Positions 25,988 through 35,693 are shown, counted from the stretch's first letter. The stretch: DNA of 64,000 nt from Myxococcus hansupus (GCF_000280925.3 NZ_CP012109.1:6716501-6780500); one strand, 5' to 3'. The notes: a model not told the origin generated them from the sequence alone. Numbers and translations are program-made.

Positions 25988-26145
25988 GATGTCCGGTCCT
26001 GCTCCCGGCAAGGAGCTGTTGAGAGGTCGGATGAGCCATCCGCACGCTACCCGATTCACCGGGAATGCGTCGTTCACCCGTCTCCGTTATCGACCGGAGG
26101 ACTGCAACGTTGCGTGAAACATAGGTGAAACGTCAGACTGGAGTG

Positions 26146-26616
26146 CTACAGCGCCGCGGCGGCTGACAGCGCCACGGCGAGGTAACGCAAGCCTTTACCC
26201 AGCGTGACAAAGAAGACGAAAGGCAGCGGGCGCACGCCCAGCATGCCTCCGGCGATGACGAAGGCGTCCCCCACCACGGGCAGCCACGACATCACCAGCG
26301 CTGGAGCGCCCCACCTTCGCGTCCACGCCTCGATGCGCTGCATGCGAGGGCCTTCCTTCATGCGCCGCCGCGCGTACCAGCGCCCCAGCGGTCCACCACC
26401 GCCAATGGCCACCCACCGCCCCAGCACGTAGAGCGACAGGGCCCCCAGCACGTTGCCCGTGGTCGCCACCACGATGGCCGTCACCGGCGGCGTCCCTCCG
26501 TAGACAAGCGCGGCGAGCAGCGCCTCCGAAGGCACCGGCACCACCGAGCCCGCGAGCATCGCGATGAGGAAGAGCCCCGGGAGCCCCCAGGTGGCGAGTA
26601 CGGATGGGTCGGGCAT
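26146..26616 (-). CDS. YqaA/DedA-family-like membrane protein
   Basis: A 156-residue inner-membrane protein with SNARE-associated/DedA features: GSVVPVPSEALLAALVYGG near the N-terminus, GNVLGALSLYVLGRW, and the second-half motif WLPVVGDAFVIAGGMLGVRP followed by FFVTLGKGLRYLAVAL. This pattern is that of the short YqaA group. Proteins of the wider family are thought to flip or scramble undecaprenyl phosphate or phospholipids. The start at ATG 26616 is chosen by homology; a longer frame exists but reads as a noncoding leader. Confidence 0.75.
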   Translation of the reverse strand: MPDPSVLATWGLPGLFLIAMLAGSVVPVPSEALLAALVYGGTPPVTAIVVATTGNVLGALSLYVLGRWVAIGGGGPLGRWYARRRMKEGPRMQRIEAWTRRWGAPALVMSWLPVVGDAFVIAGGMLGVRPLPFVFFVTLGKGLRYLAVALSAAAAL

Positions 26617-26839
26617 GGACGCGCGCGCGGGTGACGCGCCGGAGACTGCCACGTCACCCGCGCCCATGCACGGCACGCCAGCGTCGGAGCGCAGATTGTG
26701 CGCTCCACCCCGCACCCGCGCAGAAGCTGCGCGAAGGGGCCCCTCGCGGAAGTCCCTTGGCCCTGGGGACAAGGCTCCGGCGCGGGGATTGCTACGCAGT
26801 CGTGGCATCCACGCCAGAGAGGGAAGGAACGCCGCGCCC

Positions 26840-27997
26840 ATGAGCAGCACCGTTGCCCCAGTCCCGAGCCCCAGCCAGGGCTCCGACCTCCGCCTCGTGC
26901 CGGTGGAGATTGCCCCCGAGACCTTCTGGGTGGGCAAGCGCGAGCCCGGCAACATCTTCTACGCCAACCCCTACCTGCTGCGCTTCCGCGGCACGGACAA
27001 GAAGACGCAGCGGCCCACGGAGTTCAATCTGCTCGTCGACCCTGGCTCGAGCAGCGACTTCTCCACCATCCACACCAAGGTGACGTCGCTCATTGGTGGC
27101 ATGGAGCGGCTGTCCGCCATGTTCATCAACCACCAGGACCCGGACGTGGGCTCGTCGGCGAGCATCATCTCCGCGCGCTACGCGCCCCGGGCGGGCCTGC
27201 TCTGTTCGGAGGACACCTGGCGGCTCATCGTCCACCAGAACCTGCCGCGCCACCGCTTCATCCCCACGGAGAAGTTCGCGCAGGGGCTCAGCGTGCCCAC
27301 GGGCCACCGGCTGCTTCCGGTGCCCTCGCCCTTCTGCCACTTCCGCGGCGCGGTGATGCTGTACGACCCGCAGACGCGGGTGCTCTTCACCGGCGATTTG
27401 TTCGGGGGCCTCACGGACTCCAACGCCAAGGGCCTGTGGGCGGACGAGTCCGACTGGGCTGGCATCCGCGCGTTCCACCAAATCTACATGCCGGTGAACG
27501 CGGCGCTGCAGCGCACGGTGGCGGCCATCCGCAAGCTGGAGCCCGGGGTGGACATCATCGCGCCGCAGCATGGCCGCCTCATCCGGGGCGCGCTGGTGCA
27601 GCAGTTCCTGGAGCGCATGGAGAAGCTCCAGGTGGGCCTGGACATCATGGACGAGGCCCAGGACCGCACGCACCTCCAGGCCTGGAGCTCCGTGCTGGAC
27701 AGGGTGTTGTCGCTGGCGCGGGGCTACCTGGGTGACTCGGTGGAGGCCAAGCTGGCGACGAGCCGCGAGCTGTCGGACACGGCGCAGTACGACGGCACCC
27801 GGCTCGTCGTGACGCGGATGGGGAAATGGACGGTGGAGCACGTGGTGGACCTGCTGTGCCACGGCGAGCCGCCGGAGATTGCCGGCCCCATCATCGTCGA
27901 GGCCACCAGCGCCGCGGCCGAGTACAACCTGCCCACGCCGCATCTGGACATCGAAGGCGTGGGGGCACGGTCCCACATCTCGCTGCTGGACCCCTGA
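26840..27997 (+). CDS. ODP-type metallo-beta-lactamase-fold protein, possible oxygen/iron sensor
   Basis: A 385-residue protein related to the diiron half of flavodiiron proteins, without the flavodoxin domain. The metal-ligand pattern is visible as H98, D100 and D102 in INHQDPDVGSS, H167 in SPFCHFRGA, D186 in FTGDLFGG and H244 in APQHGRL. The canonical sixth ligand (His after the Asp) is valine, as in the ODP group known from spirochaete chemotaxis oxygen sensing. Residues about 260-385 form an extra C-terminal domain (GYLGDSVEAKL, TRMGKWTVEHVVDLL). The next gene, a Ser/Thr kinase, begins 37 bp later, so a sensor-kinase pair is plausible; this is inference. Confidence 0.75.
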   Translation: MSSTVAPVPSPSQGSDLRLVPVEIAPETFWVGKREPGNIFYANPYLLRFRGTDKKTQRPTEFNLLVDPGSSSDFSTIHTKVTSLIGGMERLSAMFINHQDPDVGSSASIISARYAPRAGLLCSEDTWRLIVHQNLPRHRFIPTEKFAQGLSVPTGHRLLPVPSPFCHFRGAVMLYDPQTRVLFTGDLFGGLTDSNAKGLWADESDWAGIRAFHQIYMPVNAALQRTVAAIRKLEPGVDIIAPQHGRLIRGALVQQFLERMEKLQVGLDIMDEAQDRTHLQAWSSVLDRVLSLARGYLGDSVEAKLATSRELSDTAQYDGTRLVVTRMGKWTVEHVVDLLCHGEPPEIAGPIIVEATSAAAEYNLPTPHLDIEGVGARSHISLLDP

Positions 27998-28034
27998 ACC
28001 CCACGCCGCGACGAAGCCGACGAGGGAGGCCGAG

Positions 28035-29204
28035 TTGCACTCGACCGACGATGAAGACGGCGTGGCGTACCTGGGGGGCGCCACGCAGGAGGCGCCCGAG
28101 CCTCGGGTGACGCCGCGCCCGGCAGTCCCGAGGCCCCTGGCCCCCGGCCCCAGCCTCCCCCACCCCACGCCGCCGGAGTCCGTGCTCCGGCCCGTCACGC
28201 CGCCGCCCGCCCTCTCGCTGGCGGAGACGCTGCGGCCCGTGACGCCCATGTCGCCCCACGGCACGTTGCTCCAGGGCATCCCCGTGCCCGCGGCGCCGCC
28301 CAGCGTCATGCGCGGGCTGGTGCCCGGCCAGTCGGTGGCGGGGCGCTACCGCGTGGAGCGTTGGCTCGGCGCCGGGGGCAGCTCCACCGTCTATGAAGCG
28401 ACAGACCTCCAGCAGGACGCGCGCGTGGCCCTCAAGGTCCTCGCGGTGCCCCACGCGGAGGCCGCGCTGGTGGCGCGCTTCCGCCAGGAGGTGGAGCACG
28501 CCCGGGCCCTGGAGCACGTCAACATCCTGCGCGTCTTCGACGTGGGCGTGGATGGCGAGCGGCACTTCCTCACCGTGGAGCTGCTGGACGGCGCCGACCT
28601 GCGGCAGCGGCTGCTGGAGCGCCGACCCACGCGGGCCGAGGCCCTGCGCTGGCTCACCCACGCCGCCGTCGCCCTGGAGCACGCACACGGCCGCGGGGTG
28701 CTTCACCGCGACGTGAAGCCCGCGAACCTCTTCGTCACCCGCACCGGGGTGCTGAAGCTGATGGACTTCGGGCTCGCCAAGAGCACCCACGTCATGGGGA
28801 CGACGGCCCAGGGCGCGGTGCTCGGCACGCCGGAGTACATGGCCCCGGAGCAGGTCATGGGGAGCCCGGCGGTGTCACCCGCCACAGACCTGTACGCGCT
28901 GGGGGTGGTGGCCTACGAGCTGTTCACCGGACAGATTCCCTTCCGCCATGCCGACCCGGTGCCGCTGATGTTCCTGCACGTGCAGGAGCGACCGGCGCCA
29001 CCGCGCACGCTCCGGCCGGACCTGCCCGAGCCCTTCGAGCGCGTCGTGCTGAAGCTGCTCGAGAAGCGCCCCGAGGACCGCTACCGGGGCGCCGCCGAGC
29101 TGCGCTCCGCCCTGGCGAAGCTGTGGCCCCTGGCGCTGACGGAGGTCGCCCCCGCATCGCCGCCCGGGGTCCGGAGCCCCAGCGCTCCCGGTGGGCGGAG
29201 CTGA
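28035..29204 (+). CDS. Soluble Ser/Thr protein kinase (Hanks type)
   Basis: A 389-residue kinase starting at TTG 28035 (GGAGG, 5-nt spacer). Residues 1-100 are a Pro-rich disordered region. The kinase domain runs from about 103 to 375: glycine loop LGAGGSSTVYEA, Lys134 in VALKVL, catalytic HRDVKPAN (Asp226), DFGLAK at 244-249, and the APE-equivalent MAPEQVM. All catalytic residues are present. No membrane segment or C-terminal sensor domain follows, so it is a cytosolic kinase. Myxobacteria have many of these, working in development and stress signalling. The neighbour upstream may be its input. Confidence 0.9.
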   Translation: MHSTDDEDGVAYLGGATQEAPEPRVTPRPAVPRPLAPGPSLPHPTPPESVLRPVTPPPALSLAETLRPVTPMSPHGTLLQGIPVPAAPPSVMRGLVPGQSVAGRYRVERWLGAGGSSTVYEATDLQQDARVALKVLAVPHAEAALVARFRQEVEHARALEHVNILRVFDVGVDGERHFLTVELLDGADLRQRLLERRPTRAEALRWLTHAAVALEHAHGRGVLHRDVKPANLFVTRTGVLKLMDFGLAKSTHVMGTTAQGAVLGTPEYMAPEQVMGSPAVSPATDLYALGVVAYELFTGQIPFRHADPVPLMFLHVQERPAPPRTLRPDLPEPFERVVLKLLEKRPEDRYRGAAELRSALAKLWPLALTEVAPASPPGVRSPSAPGGRS

Positions 29205-29301
29205 ACGCCTCGGCGGCGTCCCGCCCCGGCGCTCGCCTCCGCACGTGTTCCCCCGCGCGGCAGATGACCGCGTGACGTCGGGCCCGCCGCCAGGCTCATG
29301 A

Positions 29302-29605
29302 TTCAAGACCCAGGGCATGGACGCCGCGCGGCAGGTCACTGCACCACGCCGGGCCGACCACCACGCCCATGCTTCAAGGCCCCAGGGCATGGACGCCGCG
29401 CGGCAGGTCACTGCATCGCGCCGGGCCCACCACCACGCCCATGCCTCAAGTCCCCAGAACATGGACACGGCGCGGCAGGCCACTGCATCACGCCGGGCCT
29501 ACCACCACGCCCTTGCTTCACGTTCCCAGAGCATGGACGCGACGAGGCATGTCACCGGCCCAGGGCTTCAGGGCCTCAGGGCATGGACGCCGCGCGGCCG
29601 TCATG
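29302..29605. repeat. Tandem ~72-bp repeats filling the 418-bp intergenic region 29205-29622
   Basis: Units start at 29302, 29373, 29445 and 29517 (periods 71, 72, 72 bp), and a fragment of the unit core (GGGCATGGACGCCGCGCGGC) returns at 29580-29599. Each unit contains this core, then CACTGCA, then CCACCACGCCC. The period is close to a multiple of three, so frames stay open on both strands, but there is no convincing start or ribosome binding site and one unit is 71 bp. I treat it as noncoding. It lies between the 3' ends of the kinase and MFS genes. Confidence 0.8.
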
Positions 29606-29622
29606 GCAACCCTGCGGGGAGT

Positions 29623-30993
29623 TCAGTCCCCCGTGGATGCCTCCGCGCGCCCAGGGGCGGCCCAGGCCAGCCCGAGCGCCGCGATGGCCGTGAGCCCAGC
29701 GGCGATGGCGAACTGGAGGGCGAAGTGGCCGCTCGCCAGCGCGAGCGCGGCGACCATCAACGAGCCTCCCAGCAACCGCGTGGCGTAGACGGTGCTGGTG
29801 ACGATGCCGCGATGATGCCAGGGCGCCCTCGATTGAGGCCCCAGCAGGGACGTGCTCGCGGCGGGCCCCAACCCCATTCCCAGGACGGCCAACCCCGCGA
29901 GCGCCGCCGGTACACCCCAGCCCCGAGCCGCCGCCAGCGCCAGCCACGCGGCGCCCACGGACGCCACGGCGAACCCCACGCCCGCGCTCAACCGCATCCC
30001 TCCGCGCACCAGCAGCTTCACGCCGAAGGTCGAGCCCACGGACCAGCCCAGCAGCATGGGCAGCAGCGCGAGCCCCGCCGCCAGGGGCGTGTGTCCGCCC
30101 TGCTCCGTCATCCACAGCGGAACCCAGGCGGCCATGCTGTACAGGAGCGCGCCGCTGGCCATGCCTCCCGCGATGCCGCTGAGCACGGCGGGGTCCTTGA
30201 GCAGCGCGCCCGGTAGCAGCGGCGACACGGCCTTCCGCTGGTGGCGCACCAACACGAAGCCCACGCCCACTGCGGCCACGGCGCACAGCCAGCGGAGGCT
30301 GGCGGCCCCGGGCTCCAGTGAGAACAGCAACAGCGCCGCGGAGGCGCCCGCGAGCACCGGCCCCCAGCGGTCCACCTGGACGTCCCGTCGGCGCGGCGGG
30401 TCCCGATACGAGAAGTGCAGCAGCGCCGCGGCGAACAGGCCCACGGGGACGTTGACCAGGAACACCCAGCGCCAGGAGGCGTGCATCACCAGCCAACCGC
30501 CGATGAGCGGGCCCACGACGTTGCCCGCGCCCCAGGCACCGGTGAAGAGGCCCTGAACGGCGGCGCGCTCGCGCAGGGTGTAGAGGTCGGCGGAGATGAC
30601 GAGCGTCGTGGGCTGCAACGCGCCCGCGCCCAGGCCCTGGAGCACGCGGAAGGCGATGAGCCCGGGCACCGACTGCGCCAGACCGCACAGCGCCGAGCCC
30701 ACCAGGAACAAGCCCATGCCCGCGAAGAACACCGGCTTGCGCCCCAGCCGGTCCGCGAGCTTGCCGGAGATGAGCACGCCCACGGTGGACGCGAAGAGGA
30801 AGGCGGAGAACACCCACGAGTACAGGTGCTGACCTCCGAGTTCCCGGGTGATGGTGGGCATGGCGCTCGTGACGACAGTGCCCTCGAAGGCGCTGACCAC
30901 CAGGGCCAGCAGCACCGCGCCCGTCGCCATCCGCCGCGCCGTGCCCGGACGCGCGCTGACCAGGGGCTCCGCTGTGATGCCGCTTCCGTCCAT
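29623..30993 (-). CDS. MFS drug-efflux-type transporter (DHA2/EmrB-like)
   Basis: A 456-residue major facilitator protein with twelve to fourteen hydrophobic segments. Motif A is GKLADRLGRKPVFFAG after helix 2, and the antiporter motif C region is GAGNVVGPLIGGWLV. It probably exports drugs or metabolites by proton antiport. It is divergent from the LysR regulator at 31064 with palindromic sites in between, so it is probably the regulator's target. It ends just after the tandem repeat region. Confidence 0.88.
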   Translation of the reverse strand: MDGSGITAEPLVSARPGTARRMATGAVLLALVVSAFEGTVVTSAMPTITRELGGQHLYSWVFSAFLFASTVGVLISGKLADRLGRKPVFFAGMGLFLVGSALCGLAQSVPGLIAFRVLQGLGAGALQPTTLVISADLYTLRERAAVQGLFTGAWGAGNVVGPLIGGWLVMHASWRWVFLVNVPVGLFAAALLHFSYRDPPRRRDVQVDRWGPVLAGASAALLLFSLEPGAASLRWLCAVAAVGVGFVLVRHQRKAVSPLLPGALLKDPAVLSGIAGGMASGALLYSMAAWVPLWMTEQGGHTPLAAGLALLPMLLGWSVGSTFGVKLLVRGGMRLSAGVGFAVASVGAAWLALAAARGWGVPAALAGLAVLGMGLGPAASTSLLGPQSRAPWHHRGIVTSTVYATRLLGGSLMVAALALASGHFALQFAIAAGLTAIAALGLAWAAPGRAEASTGD

Positions 30994-31020
30994 CGCCTAT
31001 CTGTACGCCTCGAGCCCCCA

Positions 31021-31064
31021 TGCGGAAATCGCATCTTCCGCATAGGCTTGTTGCGGAATCCGCA
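31021..31064. promoter_or_regulatory. Two TGCGGA palindromes: LysR operators between the MFS and LysR genes
   Basis: TGCGGAA at 31021-31027 and TTCCGCA at 31036-31042 form an inverted repeat with an 8-bp spacer. TGCGGA at 31052-31057 and TCCGCA at 31059-31064 form a second one around a single A. The second palindrome reaches the first base of the LysR ATG (31064). Four copies of one half-site in 44 bp in a divergent LysR promoter mark a regulatory-plus-activation binding region. Overlap with the start codon suggests tight autorepression. Confidence 0.75.
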
Positions 31065-31999
31065 TGACCTCCGAACAGCTCAGAGCCTTTCTCGAAGTCG
31101 CCCGAGCAGGACGCCTCGCCACCGCCGCGAAAGGACTGGGACTGTCCCAGTCCGGACTGTCGCGGCAGCTCCAATCCTTGGAGGCCGCGCTGGGAACACG
31201 CCTGCTCATCCGCACACCGAGCGGCGCGGTGCTGACGGACGCGGGCGAGCGATTCCTTCCCCATGCGCAGCGCGCCGTGGATGCGCTGACGGCGGGGACC
31301 TCGGAGCTGGAGCGGCTGTCGGGCACGCCGCACGGCGTGGTGGCGCTCGGCACGCTGCACACCGTGGGGGCGTACCTGCTCCCTGACATCATCCCGGCCT
31401 TCGCCCAACGATATCCGGAGGTCCGGCCGAGGCTGAGCGAGGGCCTGGCGCCGGCGTTGGAGGAAGCCGTGGCGCGCGGCGCGCTGGACCTCGCCATCGT
31501 GTCGCTGCCGGTGCGGCGCGCGGACCTGGTGACGCAGAAGCTGTGGGAGGAATCCCTGGTCCTCGCCGTACCCCAGGGCCACCGGCTGACCCGGCTGGGC
31601 AAGGCGGTGAGCTTGGACGAAGCCGTGGAGGAGCCCTGGGTCGTCATTCCCGGCATGAGCGGCACCCGGGCCTTGGAGGCCGCCTGCGAGGCGCGCGGCG
31701 TGACGCCTCGGGTGGCGGTGGAGACGGACAACGCGGAGGCCATGCGCCGCATGGTGGAGCGCGGCCTGGGCGTGGCGATGGTTCCTCAGTTGATGGCCAG
31801 GGACCATCACGCGCAGGGCTTCGACGTGGTGCCGCTGGCGCGAGGTGGCATGAAGCGACAGGTGGCCCTGCTCCACCGGGGCGAGGGCTACCTCACGGCC
31901 GCGGCGCGGGCCCTCAAGTCCTTCATCGTGGAGAGCGTGCGCGCCATGCCCGAGCCCTGGGGTGCACGGAAGGCTTCCCCTGGCGCTCGGGTGCGCTAG
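31064..31999 (+). CDS. LysR family transcriptional regulator
   Basis: A 311-residue LysR protein: N-terminal helix-turn-helix (LEVARAGRLATAAKGLGLSQ, SGLSRQLQSLEAALGTRLL) and an effector domain with PEVRPRLSEGLAPALEEAV and LDLAIVSLPVRRADL. The ligand-binding domain resembles those sensing small acids or aromatics, but no ligand can be named. The start codon lies inside a TGCGGA palindrome, so the protein likely represses its own gene and controls the divergent MFS exporter. A longer frame upstream is not used. Confidence 0.9.
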   Translation: MTSEQLRAFLEVARAGRLATAAKGLGLSQSGLSRQLQSLEAALGTRLLIRTPSGAVLTDAGERFLPHAQRAVDALTAGTSELERLSGTPHGVVALGTLHTVGAYLLPDIIPAFAQRYPEVRPRLSEGLAPALEEAVARGALDLAIVSLPVRRADLVTQKLWEESLVLAVPQGHRLTRLGKAVSLDEAVEEPWVVIPGMSGTRALEAACEARGVTPRVAVETDNAEAMRRMVERGLGVAMVPQLMARDHHAQGFDVVPLARGGMKRQVALLHRGEGYLTAAARALKSFIVESVRAMPEPWGARKASPGARVR

Positions 32000-32057
32000 C
32001 GTGCCGCGCGCGGTGGCTCCGCCCTTCTGCGGGCCACCGAGACTCGGAGAAACCACC

Positions 32058-32978
32058 ATGGCCCGGATGGACAGCTTCGTTGAGTACACGCTGGAGCTGC
32101 TGGAGAAGGTCGGGCCGGTGCAGGCGCGCTCGATGTTCGGCGGCTGGGGCGTGTACCTGGGCGGCAGGATGTTCGGGCTCATCGGGGGCGGCCAGCTTTT
32201 CCTGAAGGTGGATGACGTCACGAAGCCGGACTTCCAGGCCGCCGGGTGCAGGCCTTTCGTCTACGACGGTGGCGAGAAGCCCGTGGAGATGGGTTACTGG
32301 ACGCCGCCCGCGGACGCGTCAGATGACGCCTACGCACTGCTCCCATGGGCCCGGCGCGCCGTCGACGCGGCCAACCGTGCGGCGCTGAAGAAGGCGGCGA
32401 AGAAGCCTCGGGGGAAGGCCGCCGCGAAGACGTCCGAAAGTCAGGCGCGGACAGACGCCGCGAGTTTGTCCTCGAAGCAGGACGAGACTGCCGCGACAAG
32501 TGCGCGTGCCATGGCGGCGAGCAGCAATGCCGCCTCCCCTGCGAAGCGCCACACAGCGGCAACCGGGAGCGCACAGCCCATCGCAGTGAAGCCTCGCGTC
32601 AAGGGCGCGGCCTCGAAACAGGTCACTCCGGCGAAGCCTCGCGCCAGCAAGCAGGCCCCTTCAGCCAAGCCTCGCACCACGGCCCCAGCCAGCAAGGAGG
32701 ACCCGCTAGCGAAGCCTTACGCCAAGGCTGCTCCCAGCAAGCAGACCGCGCCAACGAAGCCTCGCGCCAAGGCTGCTCCCAGCAAGCAGACCGCGCCAAC
32801 GAAGCCTCGCGCCAAGGCTGCTCCCAGCAAGCAGACCGCGCCAACGAAGCCTCGCACCAAGGATGTTCCCAGCAAGCAAGCCGCGCCGGCCAAGCCCCGC
32901 GCCAAGGCCGCGCCCAGGAAGCAAGCCGCGCCAGCGAAGCCCCGCGCCAAGCGGGCCACCCGCGTCAGGCCGTCTTGA
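32058..32978 (+). CDS. TfoX N-terminal domain protein with a lysine/proline/alanine-rich H1-like tail
   Basis: A 306-residue two-part protein. Residues 1-110 are a TfoX-N domain ([53 protein letters not shown]), which is normally the whole of a small protein. Residues about 115-306 are a strongly basic disordered tail with 15-residue units based on [15 protein letters not shown], like histone H1 tails and bacterial H1-like DNA-binding proteins. The tail would bind DNA or polyanions non-specifically. The ATG at 32058 follows GGAGA. The 3' end overlaps the convergent acyl-CoA synthetase gene by 14 bp. Confidence 0.8.
   Translation: MARMDSFVEYTLELLEKVGPVQARSMFGGWGVYLGGRMFGLIGGGQLFLKVDDVTKPDFQAAGCRPFVYDGGEKPVEMGYWTPPADASDDAYALLPWARRAVDAANRAALKKAAKKPRGKAAAKTSESQARTDAASLSSKQDETAATSARAMAASSNAASPAKRHTAATGSAQPIAVKPRVKGAASKQVTPAKPRASKQAPSAKPRTTAPASKEDPLAKPYAKAAPSKQTAPTKPRAKAAPSKQTAPTKPRAKAAPSKQTAPTKPRTKDVPSKQAAPAKPRAKAAPRKQAAPAKPRAKRATRVRPS
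32724..32965 (+). repeat. 45-bp in-frame tandem repeats encoding the H1-like tail
   Basis: Near-identical units begin at 32724, 32769 and 32814, with diverging ones at 32859 and 32904 and a stub from 32949. Each encodes 15 residues of the type [15 protein letters not shown]. The first three are almost perfect copies, so unit number is likely to vary between isolates. Confidence 0.9.
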
Positions 32979-34614
32979 TCGCCGCGGCGTCCTCGAGCCC
33001 CAGCTCCACGACGGACGCCTCGCGCATCTTGAACTTCTGCACCTTGCCCGTCACCGTCATCGGGAACGCGTCCACGAACTTCCAGTAGCGGGGAATCTTG
33101 AAGGACGCGATGCGCCCGGTGCAGAAGGCCGTCAGCGCATCGGGCGTCAGCGTCACGCCGGGCTTCCCGCGCACCCAGGCCATCACCTCCTCGCCGTACT
33201 TCTTGCTCGGCACGCCGATGACCTGCGTCTCGCTCACGCCCGGGTGCGTGTGGAGGAACTCCTCGACCTCACGCGGGGAGATGTTCTCGCCGCCCCGGAT
33301 GATGGTGTCCTTGATGCGGCCCACCACCTTCACGTAGCCCTCCGCGTCCATCACCGCCAGGTCCCCCGTGTGCATCCACCCCGCGGCGTCCACGGCCGCG
33401 GCGGTGGCCTCGGGGTTGGCCCAGTACCCGAGCATCACGCTGTACCCGCGCGTACACAGCTCACCCGGCGCGCCCCGGGGCACCACCTCGCCCGTGCCCG
33501 CGTCGACGATCTTCACCTCCAGGTGCGGATGCACGCGCCCCACGGTGGACACCCGCTTGTCCAACGGCTCATCGAGCGCGCTCTGCGTGGACACCGGCGA
33601 CGTCTCCGTCATCCCGTAGCAGATGGTCACCTCGCGCATGTGCATGCGCGACTGCACCTGCTTCATCACCTCCACCGGGCACGGCGAGCCCGCCATGACG
33701 CCGGTGCGCAGCGTCGACAAATCGAACTCATCGAAGCGCGGGTGCTCCAGCTCCGCGATGAACATGGTGGGCACGCCGTACAGCGACGTGCAGCGCTCGG
33801 CCTGCACCGTTTGAAGCACCAGCAGCGGGTCGAACGCCTCGGCCGGAATCACCATGGTGGCGCCGTGACTGGTGCAGGCCAGGTTGCCAATCACCATGCC
33901 GAAGCAGTGATAGAAGGGCACAGGGATGCACACCCGGTCCTCCGGCCCGTAGCGCAGGGCCTCGCCAATGAAGAACCCGTTGTTCAGCACGTTGTGGTGC
34001 GACAGCGTGGCGCCCTTCGGCGAGCCCGTCGTCCCCGACGTGTATTGGATGTTGATGGCGTCATCGAACTGCAGCGACGCCTCGCGAGCGGCCAGCGCGT
34101 CCTCGGAGACATCCCTCGCCCCCTCGAGCAACCGCTGCCAGTCGTCCTCCATCACCAGCGCCTGGCGCAGACCCGGACAGCGCGGCCGGACCTCTTGCAC
34201 CATGCTCCGGTAGTCCGTCTGCCGAAAGCCCCGCGACAGCACGAGCACCTTCGCGCCGGACTGGTTGAGCGCGTACTCCAGCTCCGTGGTCCGGTAGGCC
34301 GGGTTGATGTTGACCAGGATGGCCCCGATGCGCGCCGTGGCGTACTGGATGGCCACCCACTCGAAGCGGTTGGGGGACCAGAGCCCCACCCGGTCCCCCT
34401 TCTCCACGCCCAGCGCCATCAGGCCGCGCGCCACCTCGGACGTGAGCGCCCAGAGCTGCCGGTACGTGGCCCGGTACCCCTGGGACGCCACCACCAGGGC
34501 TTCCCGGTCGCCGTGCCGCTCGACGGTCCGCCGGAGGTTCAGGCCAATCGTCTCCCCCAACAGCGGGGTGGTGCTGGTGCCGTGAGCGTAGGAAGGGACC
34601 GGGGCTTGGGACAT
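32965..34614 (-). CDS. AMP-dependent acyl-CoA synthetase (fatty-acid CoA ligase)
   Basis: A 549-residue ANL-superfamily ligase with the AMP-binding core [18 protein letters not shown], the motif [30 protein letters not shown], and the C-terminal catalytic-lysine region [17 protein letters not shown]. It activates a carboxylic acid to acyl-AMP and transfers it to CoA. The wording ([25 protein letters not shown]) is that of medium/long-chain fatty-acyl-CoA synthetases used in beta-oxidation. Begins at ATG 34614. Confidence 0.88.
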   Translation of the reverse strand: MSQAPVPSYAHGTSTTPLLGETIGLNLRRTVERHGDREALVVASQGYRATYRQLWALTSEVARGLMALGVEKGDRVGLWSPNRFEWVAIQYATARIGAILVNINPAYRTTELEYALNQSGAKVLVLSRGFRQTDYRSMVQEVRPRCPGLRQALVMEDDWQRLLEGARDVSEDALAAREASLQFDDAINIQYTSGTTGSPKGATLSHHNVLNNGFFIGEALRYGPEDRVCIPVPFYHCFGMVIGNLACTSHGATMVIPAEAFDPLLVLQTVQAERCTSLYGVPTMFIAELEHPRFDEFDLSTLRTGVMAGSPCPVEVMKQVQSRMHMREVTICYGMTETSPVSTQSALDEPLDKRVSTVGRVHPHLEVKIVDAGTGEVVPRGAPGELCTRGYSVMLGYWANPEATAAAVDAAGWMHTGDLAVMDAEGYVKVVGRIKDTIIRGGENISPREVEEFLHTHPGVSETQVIGVPSKKYGEEVMAWVRGKPGVTLTPDALTAFCTGRIASFKIPRYWKFVDAFPMTVTGKVQKFKMREASVVELGLEDAAAIKTA

Positions 34615-34825
34615 GGCCTCATCGTCCCGCTGGCGGTTGCACGCGGCAAGCGCCCCCGAGCCCCACCCTCCGGCCGGGGCCCGGATTGCCCGGCGGGAGG
34701 ACAGCGCCTCGCACTGGCGGCGTGGGTGCGAAACCTAGAGGGCCCACCAGCAACAAACAGTCACCGCAGGAATCGACCATTCCGGCGTGCAGCCGGACCA
34801 CGCACTGCGTTAGAAACTGAGATTC

Positions 34826-35671
34826 ATGGACGACTCCAACGCCAGGCTGGTCGCGGCCCTGCTGGAAGCCCGGCAGCGCCACTGCTTCCCTGCCGACGTC
34901 AGGCGCGCCGCCCCCGAGTTCGTGGGGCAGGTCCTGGGCCTGCTCTTCCCTCACTTCGCGGACCGGCTGGAATGTACCGCCGCCGCCGTCCGCCGGGACG
35001 TCACCACCGTCGAGGCCAGCCTCCACCGCATCCGCGATGCCCTGGCCCCGCTCTACCCCGGCATCGAACGAGACCTCCCTGCCCGCTTCATGGAGCGCCT
35101 GCCCGGCCTCTATGACTGGCTGCGTCAGGACGCGGACGCCATTTTCGAGGCGGACCCGGCCGCTCGCACGGTGGACGAGGTCATCCTCACGTACCCGGGC
35201 TTCTACGCCATCGCCATCTACCGGGTGGCCAACGCGCTGCACGCGCTGGGCTTCCCGCTGCTGCCCCGCCTGCTCACCGAGTACGCGCATCAGCGGACCG
35301 GCGTGGACATCCACCCGGGGGCCACCATTGGCCGGCGATTCGTCATCGACCACGGCACGGGTGTCGTCATCGGCGAGACGACGCTCATTGGCGACAACGT
35401 CAAGCTGTACCAGGGCGTCACCCTGGGCGCGCTGGTGGTGGAGAAGGGGCTGACGGACAAGAAGCGTCACCCCACCATCGAGGACGACGTGGTGGTGTAC
35501 GCGAACGCCACCATCCTCGGCGGCGAAACCGTGGTGGGCCGCGGCAGCATCATCGCCGGCAACGCCTGGCTCACGCAGAGCATCCCTTCTCAATCCGTGG
35601 TGACCCGCCGCAGCGAAGTGCGTCAGCGCGGCGCGGACGGTTCGCTGGACGCACTCGAGTTTCACATCTGA
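34826..35671 (+). CDS. cysE: Serine O-acetyltransferase
   Basis: A 281-residue left-handed beta-helix acetyltransferase. The helical N-terminal domain (about 1-150) contains [19 protein letters not shown]; the hexapeptide region follows with [40 protein letters not shown] and QGVTLGAL, the serine acetyltransferase signature. It makes O-acetylserine from serine and acetyl-CoA. The cysteine synthase gene follows after 22 bp, so the two steps of cysteine synthesis are in one operon. The C-terminus lacks the final isoleucine-rich peptide of E. coli CysE but still ends in Ile. Confidence 0.9.
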   Translation: MDDSNARLVAALLEARQRHCFPADVRRAAPEFVGQVLGLLFPHFADRLECTAAAVRRDVTTVEASLHRIRDALAPLYPGIERDLPARFMERLPGLYDWLRQDADAIFEADPAARTVDEVILTYPGFYAIAIYRVANALHALGFPLLPRLLTEYAHQRTGVDIHPGATIGRRFVIDHGTGVVIGETTLIGDNVKLYQGVTLGALVVEKGLTDKKRHPTIEDDVVVYANATILGGETVVGRGSIIAGNAWLTQSIPSQSVVTRRSEVRQRGADGSLDALEFHI

Positions 35672-35693
35672 CCCACCCAACGAGGCCCCCCAC

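Noticed and set aside
29302..29605. The 72-bp repeats as a CRISPR array
   Set aside because: The repeats are contiguous with no unique spacers between them, and no cas genes are present.
29317..30216. A plus-strand frame through the tandem repeats, encoding 24-residue units (MDAARQVTAP and variants)
   Set aside because: No ribosome binding site, one unit is out of frame in length, and the frame continues antisense into the MFS gene.
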